Shown: positions 21,701 through 41,945 of the stretch, in pieces
How positions within the stretch are numbered: the first letter of the stretch is position 1
Layout of the letters: each line of letters begins with the position of its first letter
Assembly: GCA_903813345.2 (NCBI GenBank)
Contig: CAIIXF020000001.1
Span: 8,623,098-8,687,097 of the forward strand
Direction of reading: 5' to 3'
From: Owenia fusiformis
Lineage: Eukaryota; Annelida; Polychaeta; Sabellida; Oweniidae
DNA: 64,000 nt
Notes under the pieces: model-generated
What the model saw: the letters and a program-made list of their open reading frames with translations, nothing else
Databases searched by the model: none
What the model was told of the DNA's origin: nothing
Translations under genes and position numbers: made by a program

Positions 21701-22321
21701 CACAACTGAACTGTTTAGTAAGATAAAGATAGGACAAACCGTACCTGAAACACAAGCATATTGCAGTAGATATTCACGTAAGTTCAAACTCCAAATTGTA
21801 AGTTCAAACTCCAAATTGAATAAGATCTACATTACTAATAAGCATTGCAGAATGGATATTATTGATACTTTTTAAACATCTAGTAATTTTGAATTGAATT
21901 CTGCTTTCATTTAGGGTCTTATTATCCCGATGGTTCAGACTTTAACCCAGGAGCCACAAAATATGTGAAGGTACCAGAAAAGGGGGGTTTCTCAGCAGGT
22001 AGGTTGTGTTGTAAGCTTTGTGATTTTTAGCTGAAGTTCCAAAAGTTTAAGACCTCCCATTCTTGATATGTGTTCTCAGTGTGCATTTAGTCTAGTAGTT
22101 TTTCAACTCATTCTTATATTTCTGTAATTTTCCAAAAATGTAGAGTTAAGAGTCCAATATGTAATAATGTGTGTAATCTTTCAGGTGCCATGGCTGGTGT
22201 AGGAGTAGGAATGGTGGTATTGGGAGCTGTTCTTGGAGTTGCAATCATCTTCATAGTAAATAAGGTCAGAGGACCAGCTAAAGATGGCATGGGAGTACAT
22301 TTCGTCAATAACCCTCAGTAA
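2192..22321 (+). CDS. Large type I membrane glycoprotein, LolA-like plus Apple/PAN-like modules
   Basis: Coding exons read from frame and splice consensus: 2192-2202, 2594-2703, 3046-3240, 3405-3538, 3980-4088, 4334-4491, 5139-5261, 5491-5602, 5868-6043, 6227-about 6314, 6445-6552, 7712-7913, 9587-9760, 10065-10304, 10410-10537, 10786-11092, 20687-20789, 21192-21346, 21538-21777, 21915-21998, 22185-22321. The sum is about 1,030 codons. All junctions are phase-compatible except exon 10/11. The product has a signal peptide, a long ectodomain, four cysteine-rich modules and one C-terminal membrane helix, so it should sit at the cell surface. The order of parts and the anchor resemble uncharacterised invertebrate proteins labelled LolA-like-domain; that resemblance is from memory, and molecular function is unknown. 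Intron 16 carries a 9.1-kb LTR retrotransposon in sense; introns 11 and 12 carry DNA-transposon relics. Confidence 0.8.
6582..7552. mobile_element. Mutator-like non-autonomous transposon in gene 1 intron 11
   Basis: A 971-bp element with about 80-bp terminal inverted repeats. Both ends start GGGTTTGTGTAAAAAAC when read inward and continue through GGGTGACCGG to GTTCC(T)...GCAGGGTTA. The direct repeat ATCCAGTAAT flanks it at 572-581 and 553-562 of their kilobases (6572-6581 and 7553-7562), matching the 9-10-bp duplication of Mutator-like elements. The interior carries diverged tandem units of roughly 240 bp starting CACGTTTTGAGGTTAT / CACCTTTTGAGGTTAT and is rich in AACGTT motifs. It has no transposase frame, so it needed help in trans. 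The open frames at 6545-6940 and 7172-7620 are chance frames inside it. Confidence 0.8.
8238..9244 (-). mobile_element. Decayed mariner-type transposon in gene 1 intron 12
   Basis: The ends share TGACACTAAGGCTGTCATTTT (left) and its reverse complement with one mismatch (right, 9224-9244), a 21-bp terminal inverted repeat. Between them on the minus strand is the N-terminal part of a mariner-type transposase (see 8519-8896). At 1.0 kb it is shorter than a full mariner (about 1.3 kb) and the catalytic region is missing. No clear TA duplication is visible at the present ends. Confidence 0.65.
8519..8896 (-). pseudogene. Mariner/SETMAR-type transposase N-terminal remnant
   Basis: The frame contains IQEAYGNDSMSKRLIFRWCK and then FKEGRESVDDDDRSGRP. 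This is the hallmark helix-turn-helix segment of Mos1/SETMAR-like transposases, also found alone in GVQW3-like open frames. The second DNA-binding domain and the DDD/DDE catalytic domain are absent, so it cannot be an active transposase. It lies antisense in an intron of gene 1. Confidence 0.8.
10065..21777 (+). CDS. Gene 1, exons 14-19: four cysteine-rich Apple/PAN-like modules
   Basis: Four modules share the pattern C-x3-C, later C-x2/3-(F/L)-(D/N)-Y-C-x5/6-C, then a final C before a phase-1 splice. They are exon 14 (CQQYC, LDYCDNLRTC), exons 15-16 (CARAC, FNYCYDEGVC), exons 17-18 (FDYCSADNSC) and exon 19 (CAKLC, FDYCKNVSEC). Exons 14 and 19 are both exactly 240 bp and bounded by phase-1 introns, the sign of module duplication by exon shuffling. 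The spacing resembles Apple/PAN domains, which bind protein or carbohydrate; the specific ligand cannot be told. The 9.6-kb intron between modules 2 and 3 (11093-20686) holds the LTR retrotransposon. Confidence 0.75.
11884..11891 (+). promoter_or_regulatory. TATA box of the 5' LTR
   Basis: TATAAATA, followed by GC-rich ACGGTGGCGGACGTGACTCG. It is the only good TATA box upstream of the array and would set transcription start near 11915. It could also start sense transcripts into gene 1. Confidence 0.55.
12000..14062 (+). repeat. About 230-bp tandem array in the 5' LTR
   Basis: Units contain GGAACTACAAAACTTAGTCG, TTTTGCTAACTGCAAAACTT, GATCTGCTACATGGGATGAC, runs of TATTGAC and GATTATAAGCCATTGATGTG. 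The landmark GCTACATGGGATGACTG starts at 12456, 12684, 12971, 13160, 13375, 13609 and 13835 (spacings 228, 287, 189, 215, 234, 226). An eighth, diverged unit at 14062 (GCTGCGTGGG) is the start of the membrane-protein frame. Most units contain stops in all frames. Confidence 0.9.
13984..14368 (+). CDS. LTR-embedded membrane-protein frame (5' LTR)
   Basis: An open frame runs from the last array unit to TAG at 14366. It starts without ATG, with two LQNL-type repeats (LADILDLQNLEVF), then a soluble segment. A strongly hydrophobic helix follows (WNWMFLFFALVLVSVLFIV onward, about 28 residues), ending at RVCM, then a cytoplasmic-like tail with Pro-rich APRPALQSS. Layout suggests the C-terminal piece of a type I membrane or envelope-like protein, or a captured host gene end. 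No fusion peptide or surface subunit is recognisable. Without an initiator ATG it would need splicing to an upstream exon. Confidence 0.5.
14483..14488 (+). terminator. Poly(A) signal of the 5' LTR
   Basis: AATAAA about 115 bp before the LTR end, followed by a GT-rich stretch (TTGTTGTCGTGTTGT), the usual layout of cleavage and polyadenylation sites. Confidence 0.5.
14604..14620 (+). other. Primer-binding-site-like sequence
   Basis: TGGTGGCAGTGGTGGGA one base after the 5' LTR. TGG matches the complement of a tRNA CCA end, and similar TGGTGNCAG...GTGGGA starts occur in Ty3/Gypsy elements. The tRNA species cannot be assigned without a search. Confidence 0.6.
14658..17165 (+). pseudogene. Gag-protease frame of the LTR element, with amber codon
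   Basis: One frame of 836 codons from ATG 14658, interrupted once by TAG at 15120-15122 (codon 155). The N-terminal part is charged and probably coiled coil (repeated Gln/Glu). A Ty3/Gypsy-like Gag core follows from about residue 354 (PWQDYRAYFDICGDL; later RLTALAYPEMS). A CCHC zinc knuckle (CFYCHKPGHRIAEC) starts at residue 572, and a retropepsin-like protease has its DSGA at residue 643 and ILGTDYL near 712. The basic tail ends at 17165 with no polymerase. Either the amber codon inactivates this copy or it is read through; no known readthrough signal is evident. The downstream part from 15126 is intact. No residue change other than the stop is implied. Confidence 0.85.
17517..17524 (+). other. 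Polypurine tract
   Basis: GGGAGGAG directly abuts the TGTAAC start of the 3' LTR, the expected place for plus-strand priming. Confidence 0.7.
18100..18107 (+). promoter_or_regulatory. TATA box of the 3' LTR
   Basis: Same TATAAATA and surroundings as in the 5' LTR. Transcripts from this copy would run through the rest of the LTR toward exon 17 of gene 1 at 20687. Confidence 0.5.
18216..19911 (+). repeat. Tandem array in the 3' LTR, contracted
   Basis: Same unit with landmarks at 18672, 18900, 19180, 19369 and 19684, then the coding variant near 19911: five plus one copies against seven plus one in the 5' LTR. The fusion point at about 19539 joins TTTGCTATCTG to TGAAAACCTGG, consistent with recombination between units or template slippage during reverse transcription. 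Confidence 0.9.
19833..20217 (+). CDS. LTR-embedded membrane-protein frame (3' LTR)
   Basis: This copy is identical over the translated 119 residues to the one in the 5' LTR. In a spliced subgenomic transcript this 3' copy is the more natural one to be translated, in the position where envelope genes lie in other elements. That role is inference. Confidence 0.5.
20332..20337 (+). terminator. Poly(A) signal of the 3' LTR
   Basis: AATAAA with the same GT-rich downstream stretch as in the 5' LTR. Because the element is in sense with gene 1, use of this site inside intron 16 would cut gene 1 transcripts before modules 3 and 4 and the membrane anchor. Confidence 0.5.
21915..22321 (+). CDS. Gene 1, exons 20-21: stalk, membrane anchor and stop
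   Basis: Exon 20 (84 bp) codes for a short stalk (SYYPDGSDFNPGATKYVKV). Exon 21 begins with a Gly-rich hydrophobic run (GAMAGVGVGMVVLGAVLG, then VAIIFIV), about 24 residues long. A basic stop-transfer sequence (NKVRG) and a cytoplasmic tail of roughly 20 residues follow, ending at TAA 22319-22321. The GxxxG-type spacing could favour helix packing. The 3' UTR follows; AATAAA at 23004-23009 is a possible poly(A) signal. Confidence 0.85.
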
Positions 22322-23455
22322 TGCTCTAAATACTGCATGAAACAACACTCTACAAACTAGAGAAACCCCTGTTTTTGTAATTTGAAGTAAAATTATAAAA
22401 GACTAAAAACCAATATTTGTGATTACTGGAAGTGTATTATAAAACATCTGCAGAAGTGTAATGCGAGAGAACATTATTAAAGTGCAATAACTGAAAATTA
22501 AACGAAACTTCTGAAAACTTTGTTTGTAGTGACTAACAAAACATCTCTCAAGTTATATGATATATAAAGTACATAACTCCCAGTTCTTACAAATAGATGC
22601 AGAGATGAGTGTAATTTTTCCACTCAAACATTCTGCGTGCACAAAGCTGTCTCATGTAACTGGATATTGAGGTATTTTGTGAGGGTAAAATTGACTTTCA
22701 ACCATTGGGAACATCAGAACGGTCAAGTTAGTGTGCAGTCAATGCAATTATTGGAGGATTCATGAAGTTAAAAATCACCAGGTCTATTAATTGTTTTCTT
22801 AGGAATTTGAGAATATGAACTTCATGAAGGATATTCTTGTAATTTATGTTGGAGTAATAGCTTAAGCTACCAGGAGTTGAAAATTTTTCAAGCTTTGGGA
22901 ACCACTGAGACATTTCTGTACTCACCTCTGTACATATGCATAATAATGTAACAATGACATACATGGTCATCTCCATCAACATGACAATACAATATACAAA
23001 CATAATAAAAATCTTGTGTTCATATGATTATTTCACATATATATTAATTTTATTTATTCATGTATATACAAATACATACTATACATTAAAATTGGAATGC
23101 ACATAAATACTTTCAGATACAATAATGAAAAGATACAAACTTAAAAACTAAAATTGAGCAACAGTTTAACAGACATGTAGAAAATTTTCAAGGTTCTTTC
23201 ATCAAATCCCTGTATAATCCCCCTCCCTTCCCTTACCAGGGATTTGGTAGTGGAAAAAGTATTGAGGGGAACATGAGCTTAGCTTAAGATGAGATGAAAT
23301 TTGTGTTCCTTTTATTTTATTAATTTCTAGAATTATTTTTTTGTGATCACATTGACAAGCACCATTGTGAATTATGAACTTCAAAGACTAGTGGGGCAGC
23401 CTACATACAGTATTTCTATGTGCATTATACAAAATAAATACTTCTTAACTTTACA

Positions 23456-23642
23456 TTAAAGGGGCTACAAATCTATTTATATTCCAATCTTCAGAAATTG
23501 TTCAAAGACTGATAACAATCCGAAAAAAATTTCTTGAACCTCCAGAAATTTTTAGGTGAAACAAGTTTATTTAGATATATGTTTGCTTCAGTTTAGTACT
23601 AAATAAATCAAAATTACATAATGACTTATAAAGCCCCTTTAA
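23456..23642. mobile_element. Short MITE with TTAAAGGGGCT ends
   Basis: Perfect 11-bp terminal inverted repeats TTAAAGGGGCT / AGCCCCTTTAA enclose 187 bp of AT-rich DNA. The outer TTAA or TA may be the target duplication, as in piggyBac or Tc1/mariner elements. It is non-coding. Confidence 0.5.
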
Positions 23643-24370
23643 TATACTGTATTTGGACGGAAAAAAATAAACAAAAGCATATTGGATTATATACACTGTA
23701 CATACTATTTGTGATTATGCACCTTTAATAGATTTGTACTAATATACATGTATTGTAATGTTCATACAGTTCTACTAAGAAATATTATAATACCATTGTA
23801 ATACTGGTACAAGTATGACCATGCAAGTTCCCAAGAATAAGAGTGGGTGAGAGAATCTCCTCAATTGATCTGTACCAGAAATGATCATGCTTAGCAATAT
23901 CTAAATATATGGTGTTGTCTCCCAAATATGTGGATTGATATACTGTCTTTTGGCTACTAGCCTACATCAGGTGTGATATTAGGCCAAGTCTCACATCATA
24001 TCTGCAACCCCCTCCCTACCAGATGCAAGAATACATTGTAGATAAGTCTAACATTATATAGCTTTACATATCATTGCCCACATAGAACAAAACTACATGA
24101 GTTTCCCTGATACAAACCAAGAAACATAAGTTGATAATATATTAATTTAAAGTCCTTTAAAGCCTCTAAACTTTAAGAACCAATCACCAGTCTGGAATAC
24201 ACCACTGTATAACAGTCATGTACACTGCATCCACTAATCCCTAACATTTTGTATTCACAAATCCATCAATATTTATAGCAGATAACTGAATTGCGACCCG
24301 TTATCTGTTAATTCACCAAATAGTTCTTTATAAATGAATTCAAGATGCAAAGGAAAATCATGCTTGTGAC

Positions 24371-24616
24371 TTGAGGGGGTCCTGTCCCAGTGCACTATCT
24401 CAGCTGTATTGGAATACTGTCACCTGCTCCCAAGTCTGTCACATGGATCACAGCAGCTCGTTTAGGGGCTCCCGATGGTGTCCTATCATATATGGAAGTG
24501 CTGAATCGACTTATGTACCTGGAACAACAGAAATGGGCATTCTCAATGCATTCCGAAGGGGCAATATTGCGATATAGAAAGTGGATCAATGGTGGTTGGG
24601 TGTTGTTTATAATCAT
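24371..24616. other. Unexplained stretch with overlapping open frames
   Basis: This short stretch is richer in GC than its surroundings and is open in at least three frames (two plus, one minus). The minus frame reads TSIYDRTPSGAPKRAAVIHV and the plus frame LSYMEVLNRLMYLEQQKWAF; either could be an exon or a piece of a repeat. No family is recognised and no strand is favoured by a clear splice model. Confidence 0.25.
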
Positions 24617-25460
24617 TCACATTTCTTGGACAAAATATCTGTTAGGGCTACATAAGTGTTCCTTATTAGCTTATTTGATTGAAGATTTTGCAGTTATTAT
24701 CACAGTTTTCTTTTTTGTAAATTAAGTTTATATAGAATGCTAGAATTAAGTTTGTTTTTAAGAGGGATAAACATTTGCTTCTGCGAAGCCAATGGTGGAC
24801 AAAAACCTAAGCTCTGGACATGAACACATAATTACACAACAAAATATATCACCACAGGACCAAACTGTGCAACACATGGCATAAAATGTGCAACACAGGG
24901 CAAAACTTATGGCTAACTGTAAATGAGAATGACAAGCTCACAGCACAAATGTTAATTAAGGAAGGACAGGTGTTCCTAGGACTTATTTCTAATTTCAGTG
25001 TCAATAAGGGTATATTCTTAATGTATAACATGCAATTTGTTAGGATCTGATAAAATACGCAAAAATGGGCTGTGTGTCATCTGCAGCACTATATTGGGGT
25101 TCACAGCACATGTATAATGGGAATAGCTGGTATAAACTCCAAAACGAAACAAAATCACTCAAACTTGTGACAGCAAAATCATATAACCTAGATCCAATAA
25201 GGGGTCATACAGGAAGGGTGCTATAATAATACATATGTGGTGAAACTGCTCAGGTCGAATTGTTCAAACAAAATTCTTGGTGAAAGTGTTCATTACTGTA
25301 CATATATCTTACTGGAGGCTCAATCTGGCCAGTCTATCCTAAAATCGTCAATTTTAAAAAGTTAACATGTTTACAAACAGGAGGCATAGGAAATCCTCAA
25401 TAACTATGGAAACTTTCATCTATGTAATATTGAATCTTCCTGCACCAGTTCCTTGTGTTT

Positions 25461-25933
25461 CAATCCCCTACCCCATTTCCCTCAAAGCACAAGAGGGGGT
25501 AATCAATCCCCTACCCAATTTACCCCAAAGCACAAGAGGGGGTAATCAATCCCCTACCCAATTTACCCCAAAGCACAAGAGGGGGAAATCAATCCCCTAC
25601 CCAATTTACCCCAAAGCACAAGAGGGGGTAATCAATCCCCTACCCCATTTCCCTCAAAGCACAAGAGGGGGTAATCAATCCCCTACCCAATTTACCCCAA
25701 AGCACAAGAGGGGGTAATCAATCCCCTACCCAATTTACCCCAAAGCACAAGAGGGGGTAATCAATCCCCTACCCAATTTACCCCAAAGCACAAGAGGGGG
25801 TAATCAATCCCCTACCCAATTTACCCCAAAGCACAAGAGGGGGAAATCAATCCCCTACCCAATTTACCCCAAAGCACAAGAGGGGGTAATCAATCCCCTA
25901 CCCCATTTCCCCCAAACCACAAGAGGGGTAATC
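25461..25933. repeat. 43-bp minisatellite, 11 copies
   Basis: Units start CAATCCCCTACCCAATTTAC and end AGAGGGGGTAAT; starts fall every 43 bp from 25461 to 25891. Variants: copies 1, 5 and 11 have the CCCCATTTCC form; copies 3 and 9 end GGGGGAAAT. The order 3-4-5 equals 9-10-11, so part of the array was duplicated as a block. A unit length not divisible by three makes the apparent 116-codon frame across it cycle through three frames, an artefact. Confidence 0.95.
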
Positions 25934-26870
25934 AGACAGGAGAAAGCAACGAGACAATGTATCAGAATATCTCAAAATCAAGTTATCAATGCCCTGACCC
26001 ATCAGGTATAAGTATCCTGTCAGGTAGGATTCCACTTGCTGGTGTGTAGTTTCTGGCCAAGGGTGCTGGGTGCCTGGAGGGAAGACCTAACCGAGACCTA
26101 CTCCTGGTGGAAACATGACAATAAATATTTTCATTCACAGCTGAAGTTTAAAACAATGATCGGTGTTCTCCTGGATTAATGCAATGACCTTGACCTAAAT
26201 CTGAAACAATGATAGAGATTCATTTGAAAAATGTTTTGTTTTATGAAAGATGATTACAATTTCCCTTCCAATTAGCGCACAATATAGTATAGGCTGAATA
26301 AAATGACAAAATTCAAAGTATGACAAGTGGGCCATTACAATAGCTCACATGCATTTTACAGAAATCTATGAAAACAAGCCCCCCTTTTTTCTAATAATCA
26401 ATCAATCAAAAGGAATCCTATTATCTAAGTCCCAAAAAGACACGTTGGCCCTTTTTACATATTGCTCCCCTTTTGGAAGGAATATAGTACTCGCTATTCA
26501 ACTGATGAAATATCAAAACAGCAAGCCCTTCAAGCAATACAAATAAAGAGTATACATCAATTTTAAAGACTTGTGGATCTAATTTTCTAAAGATTGATGC
26601 CATGGAGATAAGGATGATCCTTAGGATGTTACCATGGAAACGGATACCATGGAAACTTTGGGAATCTTTGGAATCAATCTTTCAAAATACTGTAAAACAT
26701 GCAGTTCCCTCAAACAAGTTAAATTCTTAAACATGTCACTTGTCCAATGGAATCCAGCTATTAAGTGAATCTAAGTTAAGAAAAAACTAGCATGTTTTAC
26801 AGTACAAAGCATAACCCTAAAGGTTTGTGCAATAAACCAATAGATAGATTAGATTAGACACTTTCACAAC

Positions 26871-26876
26871 TTTATT
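26871..26876 (-). terminator. Possible poly(A) signal of PPP1R42
   Basis: TTTATT on the plus strand, AATAAA on the minus strand, 162 bp past the PPP1R42 stop codon. It is the first such hexamer in the expected direction that I noticed. Confidence 0.35.
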
Positions 26877-27037
26877 AATGTTTGCTACAGCATGACGCCA
26901 ACATCCCAACAGCAGTCAGGGACCATGTGCTAGAAACAATGTGCCGGTTATGTAGTTATAAACAAAAACATGCTGTTAGATGAGTGCTTTCATTCTCCAC
27001 TGCTCACCTCTCTGATCATCTCTGCGGCATGCTGTGG

Positions 27038-38262
<11,225 letters not shown>

Positions 38263-39164
38263 GGTGAATGGAGTTTCTGCACTTAGCCCATTTTAATCAA
38301 CCATCTTTTCTGAAAAAAAGGCAAAATTGGTCTTATTCATTCATTAAAAAACATCAATTGCACTTGAATGGAGAATCTGAAATTGAAAATCTCTGTTTGG
38401 TTCACGTAAAATAAACATATCTTTTTAAAAAAGTTATGCACAACAGTATGATATTACAAGTTGATAAATAAATAGTATTTACTTTGATATTTAATATAAA
38501 CACACTCTCAATGCTTTTGATAGGCCTTCTAAACATATAATATTTCAATCATATTCAGTGTCTTTTTGGGCATATTTTGGACTGGAAGGAATCACGCCCG
38601 GTGATCGTACAAAAATGATAGAGGGGGATGGGGGATTAGGTGATTTCTGCAAGAAAACTCAACAAATTTGGAAGATTTATTTTTAAAGAGAAAAACAGCT
38701 GATTTGCCAAATGAATAGGCGCAGTGCATCATGGCAAAATATGTTAGGTCATCTAGTATTTTTTTTGAACTGATATCCTTCTAAGATAAGAGATCTATTT
38801 AAAAAGGCGCATCATCACCAACGTGCAAAAGTCAATGTTTTTGCTATAAATCAGGCAACAATGGTCTACACGACCTGTAATAAATAGGTATTTCTCCAAA
38901 TTTTCCAATTTTTCATTCTCCAGAGATATAATATCCAGTTTCTTACTGGGGTACTGAGTTTAGTTTTTTCAAATATACGAGTTCTTGTGAATTTGTTCTA
39001 TCGTAAAGACATAAATCTGCCAAATTAAATAGCCACCAATATTTCAAATAGAGCAAATCCGTCAAATTAAATAGTGTCAAAATAAGTGTATCATTCTACC
39101 GTACGAAGTTTGACGCATCTCATATATTGTATTGTATCATATTTTGTTTACCTAGTCTATATCC

Positions 39165-39440
39165 AATAGACTGAATTTCCTGAGAATTCAGTCTATTGAT
39201 CATTTGTTGGATTTGCACTAGAGCCATAAGACGTCTTAGCTAAAATGTTTTAGCGTAAAAACATTTTACAAATGTAATGCAAATTCAGATTTTCTCAAGA
39301 GCTCTCGGCTACGAGCGCTTAGCTAAAACGGTTTAGGACCCTAGTCATAGCCAAGACGTCTTAGTGTTAAAAAGTTTTACAAGCGAGTGTAAATCCATCG
39401 TGTTTAGCTAAAAGCTCTTAGCCAGTTTTTTTGCGTTGCG
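39165..39440. repeat. Hairpin and duplicated TTAGCTAAAA segment
   Basis: CAATAGACTGAATT and AATTCAGTCTATTG form a perfect 14-bp stem. Just downstream, AAGACGTCTTAG followed by AAAA...TTTTACAA occurs twice (from about 39229 and 39352) with palindromic TTAGCTAAAA motifs between. It may be a decayed MITE. Confidence 0.45.
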
Positions 39441-40114
39441 CCGAACGAAACATTTGAAACTTTCCATTTACATATGTTGCATGGTCCTTTATTTTGTCTT
39501 ATACCTTGTACCCAATATCATCCCAAAATTATTGAGAAGAACTTATTTGCCTGGCGATTCATCATAATCCTAATTTACAGTTCCTACTCCTACTCTCCCG
39601 TGTTCTATGCGCAGGTGCGTTCTATCCAGCAATTTGATTAGTTCATATTATATGAACCCATGCGCAATAACTAAATATATTTTTAGATAGATGTCACTTG
39701 GGTTCATTATTTCACAGCAGTCCCTTCCCATGATGCACCTAATAGAACACGGGATAGTCAGCCATTTTTCAACATTCAGTTTCGAAACGATGATTTCATG
39801 AATCTTTTTGCGTATAGCAGTCGATATAGGCTGTCCTTCGTTAAAAATAATATACGGGAATGAACCCAAGGAAACAAAAAACTCTAGGAACTACCAATTT
39901 TTAACAGTGGACGTGTCTTGAGGAAGAAATCGACTCTGGAGCTAATAATTTGGAGGTGAAAATTGCTGGTTCTTGCATTTTAATCACTTCTTTACATATT
40001 CTTCAGATTTCTCAGCAAGTAGTGGATGGATTGCTACCATTTTGGGTAACTTTGCTCTGTAGTGTTGTTTGAATCAGCATGTCGATTATTGAAAGGATTC
40101 CTTATGTTTTTACT

Positions 40115-40729
40115 GGATATATCTTACTCACTTCGAGAGCCATGTTAGATTTTAAAACTTATGGCTCTCAAACGGGGAAGTGAACAGCTGATTAATAGTG
40201 ACCTTTGAAATCGAATTAAGTCGATCCGTGGCTTACTTTTGGTCTCTAACTGTGTCTTACATCAGTATCATCAATCCGTGTAAGTATTGGAGCGCAGAAG
40301 TACTTCTTTTTCGATCAAGACTTGTAATTGTTAGTCGAGTGAATGTTTTTACTGCCAAATTCCAATATGGCGTTTTCTGCTCGGACATTTTCGTAAATCT
40401 CCGGAGGTTGTCCGAACCTAACTAATTCTCAAAATTCATTTCGTTCGTTGCGTATCTCTGTCCTAGCAAACCGCCATATTGGAAATAGGTCTAAAAAACA
40501 TTCACTCGATGAATAATTTACAAGTCTTGATCGAAAAAGAAGTATTTCAGCGCTCTAATACTTACACGGATTGATGATACTGATGTAAGACACAGTTAGA
40601 GACCAAAAGTAAGCCGCGGATCGACTTAATTCAATTTCAAAGGTCACAATCATTCAGCTGTCCAAATGCTCCGTGGGAAAGCTATTATATCAAAATCAAA
40701 ATAGCTTTCGCAGGAAGTAAGATATATCT
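40115..40729. mobile_element. Foldback element whose arms each end in a nested hairpin
   Basis: The arms are reverse complements from GATATATCTTACT inward. The inner, better-conserved part (40186-40380 against 40465-40668) includes GTGACCTTTGAAATCGAATT and AGACTTGTAA. Near each outer end is a separate small hairpin: GAGAGCCAT/ATGGCTCTC on the left and AAAGCTATT/AATAGCTTT on the right, which differ in sequence. It is non-coding. Confidence 0.7.
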
Positions 40730-41031
40730 ACCAATCATTTTCTACAAATTTCAGGAGACTTCAAAAACGAATTCCCTTATACTCTTAATAAGAAGTACAC
40801 ACTCATTGGAGGGCTTGCCCGACCCTCCAGACAAGCCCCTGTGGGTAATAAGACCAAAACTCACACTTCAAATTGTGATGTGGAAAAATGGCGGACATTT
40901 GATTTCAAATTTTATGATTACGACATGACACCTTATACATGCAGGAATTTATCTTTGGACGAAGGCCACGATACAGTGGCCTTAGAAAAAGGAAAGGTTC
41001 CCTTACCTTTTGCTTCGGAATCGGAAAAAAT

Positions 41032-41283
41032 TAGGCTACAGTTGGGGACAAAAATAAATGACAGGTCGATTTTCGATCACCATTTCCTAATTATAGTGGT
41101 CTGAAAGCCCATAATTTCAAATATTGTCTAGATACATATCCCTTAAAATTTGTATATCTTACATTTTGTATAATCTCATCCACTGATTTATGGCCTCTTG
41201 TAAATTCTCTTATTTTTAACATGGGAAATCCTCACTTCAGCAAATCCACCTGTCATTTATTTATGTCCCCAACTGTAGGCCTA
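41032..41283. mobile_element. MITE with TAGGCTACAGTTGGGGACA ends
   Basis: The left end TAGGCTACAGTTGGGGACA and, inverted, TAGGCCTACAGTTGGGGACA continue through AAATAAATGACAGGT. A related half-copy in the opposite orientation lies at about 53985-54117, showing that this is a dispersed family. Confidence 0.65.
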
Positions 41284-41897
41284 TGAAGTCCTGGCCTAAA
41301 TTTTTTTAAAAAGAACACTAAATTCAAAAAGACTCAAAATCATGATTGGCACTGGTTGGTTCAGTCCGTCTATCAAGGTACAAATATAAATTGTGTCGTA
41401 GATCTAACTTGCTTAGAAATGCACTGATATTTATTTATTTATAAACCAAAAACTCACCTCGAAGTAAATATGAAAAATGTAGATTTTGATAGCCTCACAA
41501 CTCACAAATGGGTCGCCGACAATGAATGTAGTTCAGTACATATAACAGTATAATTTATTGCTTTTGATTTATCTATGATATATTATATTATCGAATGTAT
41601 ACTGTGTAATATGATAGTTATTAGTTTCTAGCACTAAAAAAGAGACAAATAAAGTTTAAAGCATCTAAATTCGTTAGTATGCGTACGTAGCGATACACAG
41701 CATAGTCACGTGATATGTTGCCATGTCTGGTTTCTACGTCTAATTTTGAAAAAACTAGGCCGACAAAAATACACAAACTTTGTCTATTTATTCATTAATA
41801 CAATCAGTGTATGTTTGCCTAATACAATCATCTTTATACATCTGATGCATCTGTAAATGGTCATCTTTGAAACCTATATATGTCGGGACTATTTATG

Positions 41898-41945
41898 TGA
41901 CGTGAACTCTGATTGGTCATAGCTCCGAATAGTTTTCGCGCGGCA
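41898..41945 (+). promoter_or_regulatory. Probable PREB proximal promoter motifs
   Basis: Within 190 bp of the PREB start codon lie TGACGTGA (41898-41905, CRE/UPRE-like), an inverted CCAAT box ATTGG (41912-41916) and an E2F-like TTTTCGCGCGGC (41933-41944). CpG is dense only here. The motifs are visible; their use is inferred. A TGACGTG element would suit control of PREB by ER-stress factors of the XBP1/ATF6 type, known to raise COPII genes in other animals. Confidence 0.4.

Larger units (their letters stand above)
22322..27037. other. Region between gene 1 and PPP1R42 (convergent 3' ends)
   Basis: It contains the 3' UTR of gene 1 (possible AATAAA at 23004), a small MITE (23456-23642), a GC-richer stretch with several overlapping open frames (24371-24616), the 43-bp minisatellite (25461-25933) and the 3' UTR of PPP1R42 on the minus strand. 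Nothing else is recognisable. Confidence 0.5.

Noticed and set aside
25367-25717. 116-codon Pro/Lys-rich open frame
   Set aside because: Translation of the 43-bp minisatellite cycling through three frames; no flanking exon signals.
25461-25933. CRISPR-like direct repeat array
   Set aside because: Head-to-tail units without unique spacers, in a eukaryotic intergenic region.
40841-41104. 87-codon open frame between PPP1R42 and PREB
   Set aside because: Runs into a MITE end at 41032 and has no recognised domain; left unassigned.
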